Assembly: GCA_963693305.1 (NCBI GenBank)
Contig: OY855913.1
Location: forward strand, 12,180,701 to 12,244,700
Source: Meandrina meandrites
Taxonomy: Eukaryota > Cnidaria > Anthozoa > Scleractinia > Meandrinidae
Reading direction: 5' to 3'
Length of the DNA: 64,000 nt
Under the pieces are notes generated by a model. It was not told the origin of the DNA and searched no databases. It saw only the letters and a program-made list of their open reading frames with translations. The translations under genes and the position numbers were made by a program. Of the stretch, positions 42,724-55,679 are shown in pieces (the stretch's first letter is position 1; every line of letters starts with the position of its first letter).

Positions 42724-44519
42724 TGAATATCTCTGGAAAGAAAAGAGTATGGTGGCCCATCAGTGCCATAGTATTTTATGCTGTATTTTAACATTTTTTC
42801 TCTTTTTTTAATAATTTTTTATTTTTTTTTATTTTTTTTTTTATTTTTCAATATGTGGTTTATTTTTTACTTTTTTTATTGTTTCTTTTTTTTATAGCAT
42901 TAACAAAAAAAAACCAGCCATGGCCTAGCAGTGCCATAGCAAAAAAAAAAAAAAAAAAAAAAAACAGCCATGGCCTAGGAGTGCCATAGCCCATGATGCA
43001 TTGAGAAGGAGTAGTCACCAGGCTCTTGGCCTCAAACAACATGGCGGCGTGGATAAGAAACGATATGTGGAAATGTGATGAAGAGCTTAAGCGGGATTTA
43101 GAAGGATACGTGAAGCAGGCACTGAAGAGGGATGAGGTTTTGGACTTTGTTTCCAAAAAATATCTAATGTATGCTTGGAGAGGGGGACATTGGGGGTTGC
43201 TGAACACCGCATTACCGCAAAAAAATTCGACAAATACCGCAATACCGCAAAAAAAATCGGAAAATACCGCAATTTTATAGTAAGCCTGTATAGCTGGTGG
43301 ATTCGTTGACGCGAGGGCAAAAATAGAGGCAAAAACAAGTTGTAGGACCGTGGAAACAATGGCACGGCCTTAAACGGGTTGTTAAAACAGTTAAATTGTA
43401 GATTAAAATGTGTGACAAATCAAGGCTGTTTCACGTTGCTTCAGAAACGGCTAAAAATACTCGTTAAAAAGTGAAGGATACGTTTTTGTACCGAAAATCG
43501 TCTACCAAAACGTAAAGAAAACGCATCCCGCAGGTTTGGAGAATACCGCAATACCGCAATTCAAGATTAAAATTACCGAAATACCGCATGAAAAATTGGC
43601 CAATACCGCAATACCGCAAACCCCAATGTCCCCCTCCTTGGAGTTTGCGTACTCTTTGTTGCCGTTTGTTAAAAACATAAAGTACTGAAAGTACATCGAC
43701 TATGAAATAGAGCTTGATGATTTGGAAGAATCTGTGCGCAAAGAAATGAATGGTCCGGGAAACTTGTTTGGTTATCGTGCAATGACTAAAAAGATAAGAA
43801 AAATTCACGGTTATAAAGTTCCAAGAAACCTGGTCTGGTCTACGCTATGATGGAACATGTCGATCCCAGTGGCCTTTAGGAACGAGGAGGTATCGGGCAA
43901 CCAAAGCGAGCCCCAAATGGTGTTTTTACCTCAAAGGTAAACGTAGATTAAGCGTGTTTTAAGCCTTTTCAAACTAAACTTTTAGATAATTCTGTGTAAA
44001 TTTAATGACGCATTGTTTGCACCGGCAGACGTGGCATAGAGGCCCTGCCGTACGAATAGCCACTGCGTTATATCAAAGTAATGCAAACGACAACAAAGAG
44101 TATGCAAACTCCAAGCATACGTTGGATATTTTTTGGAAACAAAGTCCAAAACCTCATCCCTCTTCAGTGCCTGCTTCACGTACCGTTCTAAATCCCGCTT
44201 AAGCTCTTCATCACATTTCCACGTATCGTTTCTTATCCGCGCCGCCATGTTGTTTGAGGCCAAGAGCCTGGTGACTACTCCTTCTCACTCCTAGGCCATG
44301 GCTGTTTTTTTTTTTTTTTTTGCTATGGCACTGCTGGGCCATGGCTGTTTTTTCTTTTTTGTTAATGCTATAAAATAAAAACAATAAAAAAAGTAAAGAA
44401 TAAACAAAATATTGAAAAATAAAAAATAAATAAAAAATTATTAAAAAAAGAGAAAAAATGTTAAAATACAGCATAAAATACTATGGCACTGATGGGCCAC
44501 CATAGAAAAGAGATATTGG
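42724..44519. mobile_element. palindromic element with duplicated transposase-like exon in the arms
   Basis: Left arm 42724-43180 and right arm about 44110-44519 are inverted copies, including catcagtgccatag, poly-T/poly-A tracts and the coding piece MASNNMAAxIRND, ELKRDL, VKQALKRDEVLDFVSKKY. The next coding part (EESVRKEMNGPGNLFGYRAM, then KVPRNLV) occurs once, at 43700-43850 plus strand, with breaks. The protein resembles the N-terminal part of an integrase-core protein common in coral and fish genomes; the family name is not certain. The core catalytic domain is absent. Confidence 0.7.
43181..43636. mobile_element. nested element with ACCGCAAT-repeat ends
   Basis: The ends AGGGGGACATTGGGGGTT and, in reverse complement, GAGGGGGACATTGGGGTT are flanked by the direct repeat CTTGGAG (43174-43180 and 43637-43643). 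Subterminal runs of 'taccgcaa' variants occur at both ends in inverted orientation. It split the left arm of the palindromic element after that arm had formed. Confidence 0.75.
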
Positions 44520-44656
44520 AAAACAGTAAACGGCATTTTTCTTCTCATATACAGTACTTGATAATATTTTAAAACGGCTACGAAAGAAAAGATGCGAATT
44601 TCATCATAGTAGCACTTTAACCCTTTTCCGCTGTTTCAAAAAGACTATCAGCTTAA

Positions 44657-45064
44657 GGTGGGGGTACACCCGATTTTGAGTGAAATTTTAAGAGTTTTAA
44701 GGAAGGGATAGAAGAAAGAAAATTATTTTTGAAACACTGACAGACAGTTGACCCCCACGCAAGAGCACCCCAGGTTGTCAGGGAACTGTTTGGGTGTCCA
44801 TATACTAATTTTTAACTTCAAATTCTAATTTTAAAATCACATTAAATCTCTAATATTTCTTATTTCTCCAAATTTTACTAATCCTTTGAGAAAAACTATC
44901 TCTTTCCAAACATCCCCAAAAATCACCAAAAAATTTACAAAACACCGCTTATCATAGCTTTGTGAAATGAGCATAGAGTTTCTGGATTGCTTGAAACGCA
45001 GACGAGATATTCGCATTAAACCAAGTTTAGCGGTGGAAAAACGGGCTTCAGGTGTACCCCCGCC
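44657..45064. mobile_element. TTAA-flanked inverted-repeat element (piggyBac- or Kolobok-like)
   Basis: The ends GGTGGGGGTACACC and, in reverse complement, GGCGGGGGTACACC are each flanked by TTAA (44653-44656, 45065-45068). Both piggyBac and Kolobok superfamilies use TTAA targets. The 408-bp interior has no coding capacity. Confidence 0.75.
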
Positions 45065-45758
45065 TTAAATTCATAGAGCTCGGAGTGAAGCTTCTGTCGT
45101 GTAATTTTCCGGCCGAACCTTTCTTTTCAATTCGAGGTAAAAACACACTCAGGAATATATTCAGGCAAAACAAAATTGAGGATACCTGATTTCTTTCGCT
45201 CTCATTGAAGCGTTTGAGCTTGTTATTAAAGATTCTGTCTACTGTGAGACCGAATCTGTCCGAATCAAGTCGTAAGGGAAAAACACCGCGCTGCTGCAGC
45301 TGGGTTTTACTCACACAAACCTCTGATTTCTATGTGCATTGACTGGCGTGCCTTGCGGCGTTTCGAAAGTTTTCACTGTACTGCATGTTTGTTGCCTTTC
45401 ATGCAAAAAACAGTTTTACTTACTAATCAAGCTTCCAGGCCCAGTTCTAAGCTCTCAAGTTACCTTTCATTTTCACGACTGTTTTTGCGGAAACACGAGT
45501 ATCGCAGCTGAAGGCTATGATTTACGACACGGTTGGTTGGTTAATGCCATTCCACTGACCAGGTATAAAGTTGCATCGTTCTGTGAATAAACTTGACGGA
45601 GATGAAATCTCGGTACATTTGTCACTCAGTGAAGTAATGATGAGATTATAATCGGCTATTTCACGAGCCTGAGGTGTGAGTGTCTTTCAACAAAACATTT
45701 GATGTCCTGAGTGGTATCTCAATCAGTACAGGCGTTCTTCTGGTAACCCGTTACTTTT

Positions 45759-45811
45759 ATGGCTCCCGTGCATCAAATTTTATACTATAAAATTAGAAGC
45801 ACGGGAGCCAT
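45759..45811. repeat. hairpin ATGGCTCCCGTGC
   Basis: atggctcccgtgc (45759-45771) and its exact reverse complement (45799-45811) enclose a second self-complementary piece, aattttatactataaaatt. Confidence 0.8.
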
Positions 45812-47071
45812 TAGTGAAACTTAATGGAAGCTCTAAGTCCTCTCGATTTCGTTCTCTGGGGTTTTGCTATGGAAAGCCAAAATTAAACCCAACCAGCTAA
45901 AAAAATAAACGACGCACGCACTAAAGTGCCGATGCAAACACTGATAGATTTTGGAGATACCAAACTCTAATTGGTTGTTTAAAACGTCCAACACTGCCAA
46001 TTTTGTTGAAAAAAAAACCGTTGGTTGAGAAATATATAGTCTTACTACATTGATAAAATACGAATGACGAGTGAAAATATACACTAACATAATGTTTAAT
46101 GACAGCTTTATTATTCCAAGGTTCGTCCTGACTGTACTATGCTAAGTTATTATTCCACCATTGCGCCATTTACCATATTAGGTCACAAGAAGACGCATCG
46201 ACACAAACTGCATTTGTTGCTGTTATTAAGCTTTTCCATAAAAATGTATTCATACTCAACAGTAAGTGGAATTAATTAAGGGTGCTCTGAAAGCTCAGGT
46301 ATTACTCTAATGGGTTTATCGAGGTGGCTTACAACACTTTCCGGAGATCTTGCTGTCTTTGGCATCTATCAAAGTTACAGTGGCCTTATAATGTTGACAA
46401 TATCAATAGTTAAAACCTGTAAAGCATTTATCCATTAACGTTATCAGATGTGTATGAAATCAGAATTTTAAGAAGTGGTCAAACCCTATTTATTTTCAAT
46501 ATTATGTCTACTTCACACAACTGTTAAAATATCACTTCTGTGAAGTAGACAAAACCAAACGAGTTCTGGCAGTTATTGTTTCACAAATTTAGGCCGACTG
46601 TGACTGAACCATTTTGACAGACATTTATAACAATTGGTAGAATGAAGGAAGACGGAAACTTTCATTACGTAGTTTTAAAGCTGTAAGCTTCGAGATGTTT
46701 ATAAAAATTATAGGGTTGTGTTGCCATGAAACTAATTTTGACCTCACATAGATGCTATTTTGTTTGTAAGTAAAATTTACACAGCTCTAACTTAAAGATA
46801 TTTGTCAACATCACTGTGGAAGCTGTGATAAATTAATTACAAAGACGGGAAACCCTGATTACGTATTGCGAGTCTCCTGCTAGGGGGCTGCAGACTGGCA
46901 AGAAAATTCTTATACAAACACAACTGAGTATGTCCATATCGGCCTAAATCTAATTCTAATTTAAATTCTTATTCTAATATTTGCTGAATGTTGAACCTAA
47001 CAATGATTACTGACTTCACCTAAGTATACAATTTAGGTTTTTTACTGCATTACTTTAAACGTCAGACACGG
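45812..47071. other. intergenic, no supported feature
   Basis: Flank of the MVP 3' end. AT-rich, with short frames only. The MVP 3' UTR probably occupies part of its right end. Confidence 0.4.
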
Positions 47072-50000
47072 TCAGTAGTCTGTGGAGGAGCCTGGTTGTT
47101 GAAGAGCTCCAATCAGACCTTGAGCTGTGCTAAACAAGTTGATAGGCGAGCTTCCATCTGTTATCAGGGTAGACTTCAGACCCAAAGACTGCAGCAGTTT
47201 CACCTGTAGCATAACAGAAACAGGATCAACAGTTAATCAAGTTAACTGAAGTTAGAGCAGTTTTCACTTCGAATGTCAAACGTGATTCGCGTTTGCTTTG
47301 GTTTTGTATCACTTCGCTTAGTGATTGGTCTTAAAACTCTCCCGCCACTTTCTCAACCAATCAGAAGTAAAACCAAAACCAATCGTGACTCGCTCGCACT
47401 TGTTTTCCCGCGCGTCTTGCCGGCTGCTTATATTTGCTTCGAGTTTTGATTGGTTCACTGGATCGTCTATGTCCTTTGTGATTGGCCAGAATGATTACTT
47501 TGGTTTTGGTTTTACGAAACTCAGTGTATTTTTAAATTTTAATTTGTACACGGCCCCACAAGCTTTTAGCTTTAAACTTTTTACCGTGGTTAAAAAAAGT
47601 TGTTATTATTATTATTATGAATTAATTAATTAATTAATTAATTAATTAATTAATTAAAAATTGCTCTAACATGCATGTAAAGCTTTAAGATAACCCGCAA
47701 AAATGTCAGTTTGTGTCTAGGGTAAAAACAAGACACTGTCTGCAGATTGTATCCTGTCAGTAGCAAGGTACAAACCTGCATCTCTGGTCCAGCTGTGGCT
47801 ATTGCCTGAATAGTATCAGAGCCAATGGACGACACCATGTTCTTAAATTTGTCAGTCTCAATGCCTGCCATCTCTTTGGCCTTCGTTACATCCAAGGTGT
47901 TCTGTTCATGTTGGTACTTCAACTCTGCCTCCCTTGTTTTACTTAGACGTTGCAGTGCAGATTCCTTTTAAGGAGAAAACAAAATAATTGAAAAGACTAA
48001 GTTTGTTCACACCAAACTCTCATAGTGCAGTTCAAAGGTCAAAGTTCAAAGCTCTACAATAGGTGGCTTACAATCCGAAAAGTTATATCATCCTTGAAGA
48101 GTTCATGTAAGCCCATAGGTTTTGAATATTTTGCATCTGCGATTTTAGGGGCCTTATGTTTTTTTTTGGTTGTGTTAATATTAATAGTTTCTACCTTCAG
48201 CTCAGACTGATGGAAAAAGGGTAATGATGGATGGCAAATTTTGATTGCAGAATTTGTGAAAAGTGAAAAGTTAGAAAGGCATTAGACCTGGCCAAAAAGT
48301 GCATGATAATCGATGATAGTCCATGGTAATTGAAATTCACTTCCATTTGGCCACCATCATCATTTACTTTGAGCCTGTTCATATTTTTCTTGATAGTTGA
48401 TAAAACGTTTTCCCGTTTGACCATGCACATGATAGTTGATGATAGTAGTTGGACACCTGCCCATCTAATTGGTTCTCCCATTGTTGTTTATTCACTGACA
48501 GAGCATGATCAGGCATGCGTTGTTCCTAAAAGCGAAAGTTATCCTTCACCTTTTACTTAACAATTGGTAAGTAGTCGATGAGAAGTACGAGAGAAATTGA
48601 ATTCTTAAACTATCATCAATAATCATGTGCCATTTTACCTGGAATCGTTCACTAATTTTTTTTTGGTAAAAGTAAGATGACACCACTTTCACTATCAAAG
48701 GGTAATCGCTTTCACACCCTTCGTGTATTTAATATCAACAGACACATGAGAACGTTATTCACTTGCTCCTGTTCGTTTCTGGCAGGAAAGGACAATGGAC
48801 ATAATCCATTCATTATAAATTCTGCATTTATTAATATGTATGCGTCTGTGTTCTGTCCAAGTTAATTATATCATAAATATCAAGTTATTTAAGTTTAAAG
48901 GAATGAAGACTTACAGCCTCGATCTTAGCAGCTTCTGCCTTTAACTTTGCCTGCTGTACTGCAGCCTCCCCTTCAATTCGAGCTGCCTCTGCTCGGGACT
49001 GAGCCTCAGCTTTGGCTTGCCCTGTTGACTCCACTGCAGCGCTTTGAGCCTGCAGTTCTAACAACTCCTTTCTAGCGCGTTCTGCCTCCGCTTCATCTGT
49101 TATCTTCTGCCTTTCCAGTCGACCCTTGGCTTCTTGTTCAAGCCGCTCTGCTTCATGTCTTAAATGTACACAACATAAAGTAAGTACAGTTTGTAAACAA
49201 GTACATGTACAATTTACATTATCCTAATCAAATAATGGTTTATTGTCTCGTCCTCAAGGAAACTCACAATATAAACAACAACTACTATTTGCCTTTGCAA
49301 TGTAGAAGTTAGGCTGTCTTCAAATAAATGGAAACCTTAAAAAATAAAGTTCACCTGATGGTTGAAAACATACATATGTAAAACGAAAATTATAATAAAG
49401 GAAAGATGGAAATGGATTGGATCACAACGTTAATGCTTTTAGTATTTTGTGTATACTATATGACACGTGCACTACATTCGCATCCCTGCACTCTCCAAAC
49501 AGCAATTACGTACTTCTAGATCATAAAGATTGTCATCAAGCCTTATTAATTTAGCATGCTTTTTAAAAGCTATTATGATTATTATATATATATATATTTA
49601 TGATCTTGTAAGAGGCAATGCAATACTAGCAAGTAAATATGAAAGAAGTGTTTCTGATATTACCTAAAAATAGCATTTCCGGGCTCCCAGATTTCGAAAT
49701 TTGACCCCTAGCGCTTTGCACTTGCCTCAGTTATCAGAAAGGTCTGGCTATGGTCTGGATAAGCATTGCCTAATTTACCTTGCTGTAGCTTCCTGAGAAT
49801 TAGTTGTAATCTCAATGGCTAACTGGACTGACTTTTGCAGTGCATCCCTGGTACGTTGATCCACTGGCTCCACAGACTGGATATCAATGCTTGTTATGTT
49901 TAGACTATTTGCAGGGAAAGTAAACTTGTTTCGAATCTTGTGATTGTCATCAATGCCAAACACTGAAGTACGGATGATCTTTGCTGAATTCTGCAAGAAA

Positions 50001-53000
50001 GAGATTGTTTTCAGCCAGTGTTTATTGTTTGGAAGTTATAAATGTTTAATAGCATCTAACGCGCCACCTATCATCTTATAATCAACACTGTAACACTTAA
50101 AAACTTAACATGCATGATGCTTAAGGTAATCTTGTTTTATTTTTTGACTGCCTTCATCCTACAGAAAATCACCGAATTACAGGTCATAACGAATAACATA
50201 CAAGCATGACTATTTGTAATCACTGAAGGCAATGAATGATTCATTCAGAAAACACATTCTCTAAGTTAATTTGATTACAATAGTCTAGCCCGATCTGTAA
50301 TTGTCTTGATCATATGAAAGAAAATGGGTATAAAGTGGGAATGTTTGACTAAATAACTCTGGGCTTTGCCTCCTACATAGTCCTTTTTAGGTGAAATACG
50401 AAAGACATAAAAACAGCTAGCTGCAAGGTGCTTATACAAATGTGTAAAAAGCAGACGTTTTGCCCTGACTTTATAGACTGTATATATTAGCCACACTTTC
50501 TTGGTAGTTGGTATTGACATTCATGCACTTGCAATTAAAGAAAACGTTTTCAAGAATCTTCGAAATTGTTCAAGGATCTCAAGGTTCCTGCAACGATACA
50601 GCAAAGATATATTTTTGCCTGCACTGTTTACCGTTAGGGTGTATCGTACATATACTGCTCTTAATTTACAGATTTATTTCCTCTCTTGTTTGGCTGCTCT
50701 CATACTGTTAACAAAATTCAGCCCAAAGTTAGTGAAATGTGACTGCACCTTGTGAAAGTCATCAAATTGGACCCCAGCTACTGCACCACGTATCCTTGAA
50801 GCAATCGCTTTACACGCATCTCCAACAAAGTCTGGAACAGAGAACAATTTGGCAGCATCCTTTGCACCCTTGTCACCCACTTCAAAGTGCCTGTTAAGAA
50901 AAAAAAAAAACAAACAAACAGGTTGCAATAAATTACAATGGGAATAGGAAACCACAAATACTGTTCTCACAATAGAGGATAAAACTTAAAATTTAAAAGT
51001 TTATATGAAAATGAGAATCTTTATCCTCGCTCTATTTATACACACAATAAGAATACATTGTAGTTACCAGTTGTAAGACAGCTGCAGCTGCAGTCTAGCA
51101 TGGTCAGATGTCTCTACAGTGACAATGTCAGTACAGAAGTCAGGTCCAAGAAGCAGACACAGTGCTTTGATTACGTTTGGTTTCTTTGGTTTTCCTCCTG
51201 ACAGACTGAGCTGTGTAAACTGTTCATCAGGACACAGCATTACCAACTCAGGACCAAATACAACTCTGGAAAGGAACAAAATGAAAAAATGAAAACTAAT
51301 TCATATAATTTTGTTAGTCTGCTGGGTATCTGTAACACACCAAAAAGAGAATAATAACTTTGAGGGGTTGTAGAACAATGTCAATAACATAATACTCTGC
51401 AACCGACTGAATATAATACTCTACAACAGACTGAGTACACCAAACCATGGCTTGTTGTTAAACTCTACCTTTGTCCGAAGGGGATCTGGTCATTTGTGGG
51501 ATAGAGAGGGGTAAATGAAGCTGTAATAGGCCATTTTACAGTTGTCCACTCAGTGACCTGGCCTTTGAATGGTAGTGAGGCTGGAGGTGACCTTGCATTG
51601 ATTCACTAGTTAGCACCAGAACAACTTGATTTACGAAACAAAAGCAGTAAGGTCTGTATCAAAACAAGGTCACCTCCAGCCTCGCTACCATTCAAAGGCT
51701 AGGACACTGAGCAAACTGTAAAATGGTCTATTCAATACAGTGAACTAACAACAACAACAACAAATACATATATACACGGCCAGTGAATGCAAAACTCCTG
51801 TACCCCAATATAAAAACTCCATAGAAGATATTAACCTGTACATGGGGCTAAGACCTGCCCATTTTTTTCCATTTCATTATAGTTAGCCAATGATACTGAC
51901 AAAGAGTATTTACAACAAACCAAAAACATTTGTCATTGAACAGGACGACTGATGATGAAGCACATGTGACTTCCAAATTGAAAATAAAAAAGTGAACTCA
52001 GTGCCAATTTTCTTTTTCTTAATTAATGGAACTAAACTTTCCAGGACTTTTTACTTTTTATTTCATTCCTTTAATCAAACCGATACGATTACATGCTCAT
52101 TTTCTCAAACTCATTAATAATTCACCTAATGTAAACAATGGACATTATTTAATCATCACATTGTCTTGATTAAATAATTTAACAATGTTAATTTCTCCAT
52201 TTTATTTCTTGGCATTAGTTATCAGTTATCAAATACTCAAGAAAATGTTTTATTTTACAGACACGATAAATTTTGGTGTAAAAATCAATGATGTCAACAA
52301 TGCGTCTTGTCAGTACATGTACCTTGCAGTCTTCTCCTTGTAATCATATATCTGCACTGCTGCATTATGAGGCACTCTGAATGTCACAACTCTGGTTTTG
52401 TTTCTCCCGAAGCTACTTCTGGGTTCTCCTTGTGCTACAAAATAATCATTATACCCCAATATGTCACCAACATGCCTTGATGCTGTTGCATTCACATGTT
52501 ATATTATAGCTGCTAATAGTTTTTGACATGTTATCATAATCAGGAGTTTTTCTCATTTTGTCACTCTCCAGATCTTTAGTCTAGGTATATAAATGTTATG
52601 TCAATAAATTTAGTAAATGTAGAGAAAAGAGTCAAACTAGCATTAGCAAGTCAACATGTATACTGAAATCCAAAAGAAAAATGTGCAAATCAATCTGCTG
52701 AATGTGGAGAAAAGAGGATAGCAAACCAAAGTAAATATCAACAAATGCAAGTAGGGTGAACCACTTATAATTACCGAAAATACATGTTAGCTGATGGCAG
52801 TCGGATAAATATTGTAGCTTGCACTGTGTTTAAGCCTATCTTGGCAATATTAATTTTTGGTTGTGCCCATCTTTCAGCATGGCAAAATTTTCCAAAATAT
52901 CAAGCACAATCTCTAAAATTATTTATCACCTCTTAATGGGCCAGGACGTCTCGATGATTTGGATTGTACTGTATTAGATTGTGCTATATTGGAAAATTCA

Positions 53001-55444
53001 TCCCATTGGTTGGACATTGCCTGAATGGATGGAAAACCTTTAAAAAATTTCAAAACATTATTCACCTTGGAAAGAAATGTTATGTTATGTTACATATTAT
53101 GCGCTATATGTTAATTTTTCTTCATAGTTCAACTTACATGACTAATTTAAACCTACAATTAACCTTCCACACAGGTTTGATGCTCTATCACAGGAGAATC
53201 TGGGAGCTGTACAAGCATTATTATAGAGGACACATTTGTTGGGACAGATACAGTTAACATAATTAATTGAAATGAACAAAAAACGGGGCAATGGAAAAAA
53301 CGGTGTATGAAGTGTCCTAAGTACAGTCTTGGCCAACAATATTTAATCGATAATTTGTATGTTCAAAAGTGACAAACTTCCTTAAACATGGCCTAGCACC
53401 CACGAGTCTTCTAATACTTAGTTTCCATAAATTACCTTAGGTTGCATGCTTTATAAGGATGAAGGACCAACTTTAACCAGGGAAGTGACAACAATCTCAG
53501 AAATTGGAGCAATTTAAAGTGCAGTGAATTTGTCAGTATTTCCTGTGTTTACTCATGGACGGTGCACTGCCAAACATTTTACTACTCGCAATGTAAGGCC
53601 TGTATGCTAAGGATTTCACTAGTACTGTATCATGTCTTTGATGTAGAGAAACAGTTCAACTTTAAGGGCCCTTTAAGCTAAGGGTCCAATTTGTAAGCTT
53701 CCTGTTATTACCCCAGTCATACTTGTTATCACCCTGTCAAAAACCTTACTAGAAATCTCTGGTACAACAACATTCCTTGTGCCGCGGTCAGCCAGGGGAT
53801 CCTTTCCTCCTGCTAGAAGTTGTTCGACAGTTGGAGGTAGTTCCTTTTCCCAGAGTTCTTCATCTTGGGTCAGCATATATGTCTGACCACAGACAGCTCT
53901 CACCCTTCCAGTCTTGATGTCCCGGATATACATTCCTTCATTTTCATCCAGAGGAATGGCTTTCCTTCGTGCAATAACTTCTACTTCAACAGGAGGAACA
54001 TATTCACTGGGTCCACGGATCATCCAGCGATCACCAGGACGTCTTGGAACCTCTTTCTGAAAAACATAGTTTTACCAAATATTGAATACTGTTAGGTCCT
54101 ACTGAAACTAGATCTGCAGGCAACTCCACTTCTAAGGGAAGACTAGGAATGAATGAAAGGGAGGGGAACAAAAAAGAAAAAAACTAAAGCGCATTCTCTT
54201 AGGCTATAGCTAGCTTGGTATATGCTAGTCCTTTCATTTGTAATTTTGTCCATTCAAAAATTAATATAGTTTCAAGCATGCTTATCATTTATAAAATTAT
54301 TATGTCATACAGTAATAAAATTGGGTTATGTGGTACTGTAATGGAAGATGAATGTATCTAAAAAAATTATAATACCTCTTTTTCGTCAACATCAATAAAA
54401 CCTTCATTTGCTTTTAAAATTAGTCCCTCATCTTCACCAAGAATAAACACATCTTGGATGCCTTGTTCTAGCTTTTCACCAGGCAACAAGAAGAATGACT
54501 TCTCCCCCTGTAGTATTAAGTAAGAAAAAGCATAATAATTGAAATCAGATCATCAGCATCCAACTTTTGTACACAAAACCAGATATAAAAGGGTATATTG
54601 TACTCTTTCTCTCAGATATAATTTGCAAATTATAAATAGGAAATATATGTAAAAACCCAAACACTTGTACTATTCTCAGCCAACAGGCAGTTTGAAATGC
54701 TTGATATAATATTTTTTCCATTACACCTTTTAACAGGTATAGTGCTAAAAGAGAAGTCAATTCAAGCTTCATTTTTCTGAGGTCTGCAAAGAAACTTAAT
54801 ATGAGACTTACATACTTAAGTGCTAACATCCTTGTTTGAAAAAAAAAATAACTAGCAACTTTTAGGACTGCTGAGAGAATAAAATTATGACCCTGGCAAA
54901 GAACTGGTTTCATATTTTTCAAACTGATCATGAATAGTGAGCCTCTCTAGGCCTCTAGGAATATTTCTAAAACATCAAAGATGCAATGATTACTGCTGAA
55001 AAAAGCTAAGATCACACGATTGAAGTGAAAATTTAAAAATTCATGCGATAAGATAGAATATTAAGAAACAAAACATGTAAAAATAATAAAAAAAACATAT
55101 CTGCCATCTCTGCTTATCTCACAATTTTTAACATTTTTTGCTAAAATATTTAATATGAATTCAGTTGTGACTTACACTGGCTACATGCACTGTCATGCAA
55201 TGATTTTAATCCATAAGACAAAGATGCTTAAAATAAAGTTGAAGATTTGCAAAAAAAATGGTGACATGACCACCCAGTCTGGAGGTACCCACAGAGAGGT
55301 TCAATAGTGAACAAGATGAAGATAATTATCTACTACATATAGTTTCATTAATATCTTATGGTGTAACAACCCCGACCGATTAGCTCAGTTGGTCGTAGGG
55401 CATCAGACTACCGTGCGGGAGGTCTCGGGTTCAAGCCACAGATG

Positions 55445-55481
<37 letters not shown>

Positions 55482-55641
55482 TATGCTGCCTTTGCAACAT
55501 TAATTTGGCATCTGCAAATGGTTTAATTATAAGATATTATAATCTTCTCATCAGATAAGGACGATAAACCATAGACCCCTTCTTCTGCATCTTCACTGTT
55601 GTGGTCAGCAGGGGACGTAAAAGAACCCACACACTCATTGT

Positions 55642-55679
<38 letters not shown>

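Noticed and set aside
42860..43207. Minus-strand 115-codon frame with a poly-Phe run
   Set aside because: It is the reverse of the poly-A tract and transposase-like coding sequence on the plus strand.
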